From an uncultured Bacillota bacterium (GTDB lineage: Bacteria > Bacillota_I > Bacilli_A > RF39 > UBA660), in contig CANSWR010000014.1 in the NCBI GenBank assembly GCA_947650795.1, positions 1 through 33,062 on the forward strand: a stretch of DNA of 33,062 bases. The letters run 5' to 3'. Every line of letters begins with the position of its first letter. Positions within the stretch are counted from its first letter, which is position 1. Below the pieces are notes generated by a model. The model saw only the letters and a program-made list of their open reading frames with translations, did no database searches and had not been told where the DNA came from. This document shows, in pieces, positions 23,561-29,917 of this stretch. The position numbers and the translations under genes were made by a program.

Positions 23561-24205
23561 ATGAAGAGAAGTAATATTATACCTAATTATACTTTAGGAG
23601 AGGAGTTAATTAATTCTATTAGTCATGGAATAGGGGCTTTATTTTCCTTGATTGCTTTAATTTTAATGATAATAAAATCTGATCGTGTTCTTGAATATAT
23701 AACTTGTACTATTTTTGGTACTTCAATGATTGCGCTTTATACTATTAGTTGTATTTATCATGCTTTGTCTCCAAAAATTTCAGGTAAAAAAGTTTTAAGA
23801 ATATTGGATCATTCAAATGTTTATATGCTGGTTTTTGGGACATATATTCCTATTTCTTTACTTGGTATATGTGGTATAAAATCAGTGATTTTAGTTTGTT
23901 TTGTTGGTATTATTACTTTAGTTGGTATAATACTTACTTGTATAGATATAGATAAGTTTCAGGTTGCATCTGTTGTTTGTCATTTACTTAATGGTTGGAG
24001 TGCTTTGGTAGGATTAAATAATTTGTATGATAATATTGGTTTTTATGGAGTTTTATTTTTAATTTTAGGTGGAGTAATGTATTCTTTAGGTTCTATTCTT
24101 TATGGAATAGGTTCGCATGTAAGATATGCTCATTCAGTTTTCCATTTCTTTTGTATTATAGGAACTGTATTTCATTTTGTTTGTGTTTATTTATATATTT
24201 TATAA
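23561..24205 (+). CDS. hemolysin III / PAQR-family membrane protein
   Basis: This 214-residue protein has about seven membrane helices. It shows the conserved metal-site pattern of the hemolysin III/adipoQ-receptor family: E15-x2-N18-x3-H22 (EELINSISHG), S63-x3-H67 (SCIYH), and H191-x3-H195 near the end (HSVFHFF). Bacterial members have little proven haemolytic role; metal-dependent hydrolysis or lipid-related roles are suspected. AGGAGG before ATG 23561 confirms the start. A strong terminator follows, so it is monocistronic. Confidence 0.88.
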   Translation: MKRSNIIPNYTLGEELINSISHGIGALFSLIALILMIIKSDRVLEYITCTIFGTSMIALYTISCIYHALSPKISGKKVLRILDHSNVYMLVFGTYIPISLLGICGIKSVILVCFVGIITLVGIILTCIDIDKFQVASVVCHLLNGWSALVGLNNLYDNIGFYGVLFLILGGVMYSLGSILYGIGSHVRYAHSVFHFFCIIGTVFHFVCVYLYIL

Positions 24206-24212
24206 AATTAAA

Positions 24213-24240
24213 AACTTCCTAAATTAGGAAGTTAATTTTT
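24213..24240. terminator. bidirectional terminator between the PAQR gene and tRNA-Arg
   Basis: AACTTCCTA-AAT-TAGGAAGTT is a perfect 9-bp stem. T-tracts follow on the plus strand (24236-24240) and on the minus strand, so it serves both converging genes. Confidence 0.85.
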
Positions 24241-24244
24241 ACAG

Positions 24245-24321
<77 letters not shown>

Positions 24322-24336
24322 AGCTAACACTTATAG

Positions 24337-24365
24337 ATTATACAATAAAGATTGTTATATTTCAA
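24337..24365 (-). promoter_or_regulatory. promoter of tRNA-Arg
   Basis: On the minus strand TTGAAA (24360-24365), 17 bases and TATAAT (24337-24342). Confidence 0.75.
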
Positions 24366-24637
24366 GTGTTTTGGTAAAAATATTAGTAAATTATGGAGTT
24401 AACTAAATTTAGTTTTCTTTTATTTTGTCTATTAATTATAAATATATGTTTAATTTTTTAGTTTTAATTATGATAAATACTTTTTTATTTCAATTTTGTA
24501 TACACTTTTAATGTATATATAAGTACTTTATTAATATACTATTTTTACAATTATTTTACATATCAATGTTTATTTATTTTATTAAAAGCGTTTTAAAGTT
24601 TTGCCATCGTATATAGTAAGTAGGAGGGCAAGAAAAT
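24366..24637. other. non-coding AT-rich gap before the bacteriocin locus
   Basis: I see no gene in this 270-base stretch, which is more than 80% A+T. It must hold the promoter of the exporter gene, but I find no convincing -35/-10 pair or regulator repeat. The AGGAGGG at 24622-24628 is the ribosome site of the next gene. Confidence 0.5.
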
Positions 24638-26692
24638 ATGAAAAGAAAAAAATTAATTCAGTTACAAGAAGATAAGAATGATTGTGCCGCGGCTTCTTTA
24701 TCGTCTATAATAAAATATTATGGTGGATATTTAGATATGGAAACAATAAGAAATATTATTAATACTACAAAAAATGGTACTAATGCTTATGATATTATCA
24801 GAGGTAGTGTGGAAATAGGTTTTGATGCTTATGGCAGAAAGGTAAGTTTTGCTGATATAATTAATCAAAAAGATAAATTTCCTGTTATAGCTCATGTTAG
24901 AAAAAATAATATGTATCATTTTGTAGTTATATATGATGTTTTTGAAAATCGAAATAAAATTCTTGTAATGGATCCTGGTGTTGGAATGATAGAATATAGT
25001 TATGAGGATTTTGAAAGTATTTATTTGGGAGTTTTATTATTTTTTAATAAGGTAAAAAATTTGCCTTATATTAAACAAGATAATAAATTATTTAAAATTA
25101 TATTAAAAGGACTTCAAAATAATAAAAAGCTTTTGATATTACTTTCTTTGATTTCGTTGTTCGCTTTTGTTTTTAGTTTAATAGATACATTTTATTATAA
25201 GATGTTATTTGATAATGTGATTAAAGATAAAAATATTTTAATAAATTATGCTTTAATATTTTGTATATTTGTTATAATAAAAAATATTTTAATTTATATA
25301 AGAAATAAATTATCTTTAAAAATTAATTACAAGATGGATTATTATGTTAATAAAGAAACTTTGAGTAGAATTTTTGACCTTCCTATAAACTACTACAAGA
25401 ATAAGTCTACTGGTGAGATTATAGCTCGTATAAACGATTTAGAGTCTTTAAAAGAACTTATTTCTAGTCTCGTCTTGAATACCTTTGTGGATGTTTTACT
25501 TATATTTATAGCACTCAGTTTTATGTTGATACTTAATAAAGTTCTAACTTTTATAGCAATTATAATAATTATTATTTATGCTTTGATAATTAAAGTTTAT
25601 CATAGGAAAGTAAATACTAATATAAGGCTTGTACAAGAAAGTAAAGGATTTTATAATCATAATTTGATTGAAACTTTTGACTCACTAGAAAGTATAAATA
25701 ATTTAAACATAAAAAATATTAGAAAGAAAATGATTGGTGAATCTTATTTAAGTTATAGTAAACTAAATAAAAATATTGATGCTTGTTTTATAAATCAAAA
25801 TTTTCTTAAAGGACTTGTGTATGATGTTTTAATGATTTTGCTTCTTAGTGTTGGGGGTCTAATGGTAATTAATAAAAATATGAGTGTTGGAGATTTAATT
25901 CTTATTTACATGTTGATTACTTATTTTTTAGGAGTTATAAAGTCTTTATTAGATAGAAATTTAGAAATATCTTATATTCTTAATAATATGAGTAAAGTAA
26001 ATGGAATGTTAGTAGAAAAGAATATTAAAAAAGAGTTTAATAATGTATCTGGAGATATTTGCATAAAAAATTTAAGTTTTTTATATGGTAATGACAAAAA
26101 GGTTATTAGAAATCTTTCTCTTAAAATTAAAAGTGGAGATAAGATACTTATTACTGGAAATAGTGGAAGTGGGAAAAGCACACTTTTAAAATTACTTGTT
26201 AAATATTTTGAAAATTATAAAGGAAATATTTTTATAGGTAATAGAGAATTAAGAACTATTGATATTGAAGATATTAGGAATTCTTTTGTTTATGTTTCTC
26301 AGAATGAAAAGATTTTTAGAGATACTTTAAAAAATAATATTCTTTTAGGAAGAAATTTTAGTGACGATGACTATGAAAGAATAATTAAAATATGTTGTTT
26401 GAATGATGTTAGAGACATTAGAAAGTTTAAGGATGATTTTATGATTGAGTCAGATGGATTTAATATTAGTGGTGGTGAGAGACAGAGAATAGTTTTAGCA
26501 CGAGCTCTTCTTAAAAATTCTAATTATATAATTTTGGATGAAGCGTTAAGTGAAGTTAATGAAGATTTAGAAAAAAAGATTATCTATAATATATTAAAAT
26601 ATCATAAAAAACAAACTTTAATTTATGTAACGCATAAAGAAGAAATTAAAAAAATATTCTCTGTAGTTTATGATATAGAAAGGAGTAGATGA
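24638..26692 (+). CDS. peptidase-containing ABC transporter (bacteriocin processing and export)
   Basis: These exporters cut double-glycine leaders and pump the mature peptide out. In this 684-residue protein the C39 cysteine peptidase is at 1-130, with C16 (QEDKNDCAAASL), H94 (MYHFVVIYD) and D112 (VMDPG). A six-helix membrane domain follows at about 160-440. The ATPase then has Walker A GNSGSGKST (507-515), signature ISGGERQ (610-616), Walker B YIILDEA (630-636) and H666 (VTHKEE). All key residues are present. The stop is directly followed by the start of a small double-glycine peptide. No HlyD-type accessory protein is seen in the window. Confidence 0.92.
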   Translation: MKRKKLIQLQEDKNDCAAASLSSIIKYYGGYLDMETIRNIINTTKNGTNAYDIIRGSVEIGFDAYGRKVSFADIINQKDKFPVIAHVRKNNMYHFVVIYDVFENRNKILVMDPGVGMIEYSYEDFESIYLGVLLFFNKVKNLPYIKQDNKLFKIILKGLQNNKKLLILLSLISLFAFVFSLIDTFYYKMLFDNVIKDKNILINYALIFCIFVIIKNILIYIRNKLSLKINYKMDYYVNKETLSRIFDLPINYYKNKSTGEIIARINDLESLKELISSLVLNTFVDVLLIFIALSFMLILNKVLTFIAIIIIIIYALIIKVYHRKVNTNIRLVQESKGFYNHNLIETFDSLESINNLNIKNIRKKMIGESYLSYSKLNKNIDACFINQNFLKGLVYDVLMILLLSVGGLMVINKNMSVGDLILIYMLITYFLGVIKSLLDRNLEISYILNNMSKVNGMLVEKNIKKEFNNVSGDICIKNLSFLYGNDKKVIRNLSLKIKSGDKILITGNSGSGKSTLLKLLVKYFENYKGNIFIGNRELRTIDIEDIRNSFVYVSQNEKIFRDTLKNNILLGRNFSDDDYERIIKICCLNDVRDIRKFKDDFMIESDGFNISGGERQRIVLARALLKNSNYIILDEALSEVNEDLEKKIIYNILKYHKKQTLIYVTHKEEIKKIFSVVYDIERSR

Positions 26693-26824
26693 ATGAAAAG
26701 AGATGAATTAACTTTAATAGTTGGTGGTGCCAGCTGGGGATTTTGGACTATAGTAGGTGGAGCAGTATCTTTTGTGCTAGGTTTCATTGAAGGATTAGTA
26801 AATCCTATAAAATGTGGTAGATAA
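26693..26824 (+). CDS. double-glycine leader peptide 1 (putative bacteriocin)
   Basis: This 43-residue peptide starts right after the exporter stop (TGA then ATG), with AAGGAG inside the end of the exporter gene. The leader MKRDELTLIVGG has the classic E at -8, L at -7, I at -4 and GG at -2/-1. The 31-residue core starts ASWGFWTIVGG and continues with a hydrophobic helix-like stretch (AVSFVLGFIEGLVNPI) containing GxxxG (GFIEG) and ending KCGR. The size, leader and GxxxG suit one half of a two-peptide (class IIb) bacteriocin. Activity is inferred. Confidence 0.8.
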   Translation: MKRDELTLIVGGASWGFWTIVGGAVSFVLGFIEGLVNPIKCGR

Positions 26825-26857
26825 AATTATATTACTTTTAAGAAAGGAGGTGATACT

Positions 26858-27013
26858 ATGAGAAAAGAAGAATTAATAAGTGTTTATGGTGGCTTTGATT
26901 TTTCAGCAACTTTATTAAATGCAATTGTTAAGGGAATTACTTCTATTTATGATATTGGTAGAAGAATAGGTTCAGCATTAATTAGATATAAAAATGGCAA
27001 TGTATGTAATTAA
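26858..27013 (+). CDS. double-glycine leader peptide 2 (putative bacteriocin)
   Basis: This 51-residue peptide has a very strong AAGGAGGTGAT ribosome site. The leader MRKEELISVYGG again shows E -8, L -7, V -4 and GG. The 39-residue core begins FDFSATLLNAIVKGIT and has GxxxG (GRRIG), a basic stretch and a closing NGNVCN. It has a different sequence from peptide 1 but a matching leader, so the two are likely exported together. A hairpin follows the stop. No immunity gene is evident beside them. Confidence 0.8.
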   Translation: MRKEELISVYGGFDFSATLLNAIVKGITSIYDIGRRIGSALIRYKNGNVCN

Positions 27014-27022
27014 TATTATTTC

Positions 27023-27050
27023 GGTATAGCTTTTATAGTTATACCATTTT
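27023..27050 (+). terminator. terminator of the bacteriocin operon
   Basis: GGTATAGCT-TTTAT-AGTTATACC (9 bp with one G-U) followed by a short T-rich run. Confidence 0.6.
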
Positions 27051-27086
27051 ATATTAACATAGTAAATGTAAATTAAAATTACTTTT

Positions 27087-27116
27087 TTGTAAATATTAAG
27101 TATATAATGTTATAAT
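27087..27116 (+). promoter_or_regulatory. promoter of the LtaS-family gene
   Basis: TTGTAA (27087-27092), 18 bases and TATAAT (27111-27116), with TGT just before (extended -10). A second TATAAT lies at 27103-27108. Confidence 0.5.
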
Positions 27117-27201
27117 AGTCTTGTTGTAAGTGAATTGCAACCTAAAGGTGGTTAAATGCAACTGTAATTTTTGTTATAGTTGTTACTTGAGGTGAATAGC
27201 A

Positions 27202-29115
27202 TTGAAAGTATTTTTTAAAAATAATTTGAATATTATAATATTTATTTTAAGTAGTATATTTATAGAATTGTTTGCTATTACATATACTACATGTGGATTT
27301 TATTTAAGTAATCCTTTTTATCCGTTTATGATACTTTTGTTTTTTGTAACTATTTTATTGTTAATTAAAAACAAAATAATAAGATTAATTACTAGTGTGT
27401 TGTTCTTAGGAATACAGTTAGCACTAGATGTAATGTTTATTTTCTTATATGATTCTAATGGAACTGTATTTGAATGGGCAATGTTTAATCAAAGAACAGA
27501 CGCTTTTGGAACCCTTGAGACATATGATTTACAATATGGTTATCTCTTTATTTGTGTAACTGTTATATTAATTCCAGCAATTTATCTTTTTATTAAATAT
27601 TTTAAAGATAGGAAAGATAAGAATATTATAAAAGATAAATATACAAAAAAGAAAATTATTTATTTGTTTTCTCTGATGATTATGTCTTTAATGTATGTTG
27701 TGATGTTACCAATATATGAAACACAATTAAACAAAGATACTATTTATACATCAAGGCTTTATAGTACAACTGCAAATAATTATCAATCAATTGGAATGAT
27801 AGGTAATGGAATTTATCAGATTATAAGTGGTAAAATAGTTGTTAATTATAGTGATTTAAGTGATGTGGATGATTTTATATATAAAGAAAGAATTGTAAAA
27901 AGTGATTATAATGGTATAAGTAAAGGAAATAATTTGATTTTAATTTTGATTGAAAGTGGAGAATGGTATCCTTTTACTATGTATCCAGAAAAAACTTCTA
28001 TTTTATATCCAAATTTGACTAAGTTTATGGAAGAAGGACTTATAGCTACTAATTTTTATCAAAAAGAAAAAACTGATGTTAGTGAAGCTTTGTCAGTTTT
28101 AGGAAATTATCCTACAGGAAAATATGTTAACTATGATTTCGCAAATAATTCATACCCTTATGCGTTACCTAGTTTACTTAAATCAAGTGATGAAAATATG
28201 GTTGTTAAAAGTTATCATGCTAATTATGGGAATTTCTATAATAGATATAGTCTTCATAAATCTTGGGGATTTGATAGTTTAACTGCAATAGACGAGATGA
28301 AAGAGTATGGAGTAGAAGATACTTGGAAACATAAAGATGGAGAAAGAAATTTGGATTCAGTGACTTTCAATAAAATGAAAGAAGAGATGTTTTTAAAAGA
28401 AGAAAGATTTTTCTCATTTATATTATCATTTACTATGCATGGTTATTATGGTAAAAGAGAAACCTTAGAACCATATTATAAAATATTAGAAGAAAATGGA
28501 ATTTTAAATAATCCTGTAGATGAGAAAGAAGAGTATTTAAAAACTTATATGGCGGCTTTTATGGATTTTGATAAAGCTGTTGGTGAAATGATGAATTATT
28601 TAGAGGGAATTAATAAATTAGATAATACTACTATCATAATGTATAGCGATCATAATACATATTATAATAGTTTAACTTATTATGCAAAGGATATAGAAGA
28701 GAAATATAATTCAGAATTATATCATATTCCTATGGTTATATATGATAAGAAACTTACTGATAAATATATAAGTGATAATGGTACAAATCAAATAACTAAA
28801 TTTACTACTACTTCTGATATTACACCTACAGTATTAGATATTTTTGGAATAGATGGATGGAAGAATTTATATTTTGGAAATACTATATTTGATAAAAATC
28901 TAGAAAGTATAGTATTTAGTAGGAACTATGGTATATTCATTTCTGATAAATTAGTAGGTTATTCTATTAATAGTTTAAAATACAAAGAAAAAGATATTAC
29001 TAAAGAAGATATTAAGGATTTTGAAAAAAGAGCACTTGTACATTTAGAGAAATTGAAATATATAGATAAAATATATTATTCAGATTATTTTAAAAATCAT
29101 GATTATATAAAATAA
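27202..29115 (+). CDS. LTA synthase family (LtaS-like) phosphotransferase/sulfatase-fold membrane protein
   Basis: LtaS-type enzymes polymerise glycerol-phosphate on the outer membrane face. This 637-residue protein has about five membrane helices in its first 170 residues, then an extracellular alkaline-phosphatase-like domain. Its metal and active-site residues line up with LtaS: E251 (LILIESGE), T291 as nucleophile (KEKTDVSEAL), H413 (FTMHGYYG), D483-H484 (YSDHNTYY). The spacing is close to S. aureus LtaS (E255, T300, H416, D475, H476). It starts at TTG 27202 with GAGGTGAA five bases upstream. The substrate could be lipoteichoic acid or another polyol-phosphate glycolipid. Confidence 0.8.
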   Translation: MKVFFKNNLNIIIFILSSIFIELFAITYTTCGFYLSNPFYPFMILLFFVTILLLIKNKIIRLITSVLFLGIQLALDVMFIFLYDSNGTVFEWAMFNQRTDAFGTLETYDLQYGYLFICVTVILIPAIYLFIKYFKDRKDKNIIKDKYTKKKIIYLFSLMIMSLMYVVMLPIYETQLNKDTIYTSRLYSTTANNYQSIGMIGNGIYQIISGKIVVNYSDLSDVDDFIYKERIVKSDYNGISKGNNLILILIESGEWYPFTMYPEKTSILYPNLTKFMEEGLIATNFYQKEKTDVSEALSVLGNYPTGKYVNYDFANNSYPYALPSLLKSSDENMVVKSYHANYGNFYNRYSLHKSWGFDSLTAIDEMKEYGVEDTWKHKDGERNLDSVTFNKMKEEMFLKEERFFSFILSFTMHGYYGKRETLEPYYKILEENGILNNPVDEKEEYLKTYMAAFMDFDKAVGEMMNYLEGINKLDNTTIIMYSDHNTYYNSLTYYAKDIEEKYNSELYHIPMVIYDKKLTDKYISDNGTNQITKFTTTSDITPTVLDIFGIDGWKNLYFGNTIFDKNLESIVFSRNYGIFISDKLVGYSINSLKYKEKDITKEDIKDFEKRALVHLEKLKYIDKIYYSDYFKNHDYIK

Positions 29116-29135
29116 CTGGTGTAAACCAAAAAAGG

Positions 29136-29164
29136 TTGACATCATTTGAGGTGTGTGATAATAT
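29136..29164 (+). promoter_or_regulatory. sigma-A promoter of rpsP
   Basis: TTGACA (29136-29141), 17 bases and TAATAT (29159-29164), a strong match. Confidence 0.75.
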
Positions 29165-29190
29165 AATTAAATGAAAAGGAGAGATAAATA

Positions 29191-29457
29191 ATGGTAAAAT
29201 TAAGACTTAAAAGAATGGGAAGTAAGAAAAGACCTTTCTATAGAATAGTAGCAGCAGATTCTAATGCTAGAAGAGATGGATCTTTTATAGAATTAGTTGG
29301 TACTTATAGTCCACTTGAAGATTCTAAAATTAATATTAATGAAGAGGTAGCTATTAAATGGTTAAATAATGGAGCTATGCCTACAGATACAGTTAGAAAT
29401 CTTTTAAGTAAAGCTGGTATAATGGAGAAATTCCATAATAGTAAGAATAGTAAATAA
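29191..29457 (+). CDS. rpsP: 30S ribosomal protein S16
   Basis: This 88-residue protein begins [20 protein letters not shown] and has [20 protein letters not shown], the highly conserved core of bS16. It binds 16S rRNA early in small-subunit assembly. AAGGAG precedes the ATG. Its last base overlaps the start of khpA (TAATG), so the two are translated together, as in many Firmicutes. Confidence 0.97.
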   Translation: MVKLRLKRMGSKKRPFYRIVAADSNARRDGSFIELVGTYSPLEDSKININEEVAIKWLNNGAMPTDTVRNLLSKAGIMEKFHNSKNSK

Positions 29458-29699
29458 TGAGTATAGAGGAATTTGCTGAGTTTCTAGTTACTAATATTGC
29501 TAAAGAATCTGATTTAGTTAAAGTAAAGAAATTTGAAACAGAAGAAGGTTTATTTCTTGAAATAATGGTAAGTGAAAGTGATATGCCACGAGTAATTGGA
29601 AGGCATGGAAAAGTGGCAAACTCAATTAAAGGTTTAATTCAAGCTAAAGCTTATAATGATGGAATTGATAAGCTAAATATTAATATTGATTCCTTCTAA
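29457..29699 (+). CDS. khpA: KH-domain RNA-binding protein KhpA
   Basis: This 80-residue protein is a single type II KH domain. It has the RNA-binding loop GRHG (48-51) in MPRVIGRHGKVANSIKGLI. In Firmicutes KhpA pairs with KhpB/Jag and affects cell division and small-RNA-linked regulation. It overlaps rpsP by one base and ends before a long terminator. rimM and trmD, often next in Bacillus, are not here. Confidence 0.9.
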   Translation: MSIEEFAEFLVTNIAKESDLVKVKKFETEEGLFLEIMVSESDMPRVIGRHGKVANSIKGLIQAKAYNDGIDKLNINIDSF

Positions 29700-29713
29700 A
29701 ATTTATAAACATT

Positions 29714-29748
29714 AAAAAATCGCAAATTTAATTTTTGTGATTTTTTTT
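29714..29748 (+). terminator. intrinsic terminator of rpsP-khpA
   Basis: A 13-bp stem (29714-29726 with 29734-29746, one G-U) ends in a run of eight T. Confidence 0.8.
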
Positions 29749-29854
29749 GCTTTACATATCTTTAAAGCATTATAAACACTGATGACTTTACACACCTTTA
29801 CAAAATACTGAGTTATTCACAAAAAAAAATTCTCAAAAAATTTGTCGAATTTAG

Positions 29855-29883
29855 TGGAAATTTATAAAATTATGTTTTATAAT
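29855..29883 (+). promoter_or_regulatory. candidate promoter of the 977-residue surface protein
   Basis: TGGAAA (29855-29860), 17 bases and TATAAT (29878-29883). The -35 is weak. Confidence 0.45.
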
Positions 29884-29917
29884 GTATCTATAAAATATGT
29901 AAGGGTGTGATTTTTAT

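Noticed and set aside
29813-29821. TTATTCACA, a perfect DnaA box
   Set aside because: One or two such 9-mers are expected by chance per strand in 33 kb of this composition. There is no cluster and no dnaA or dnaN nearby.
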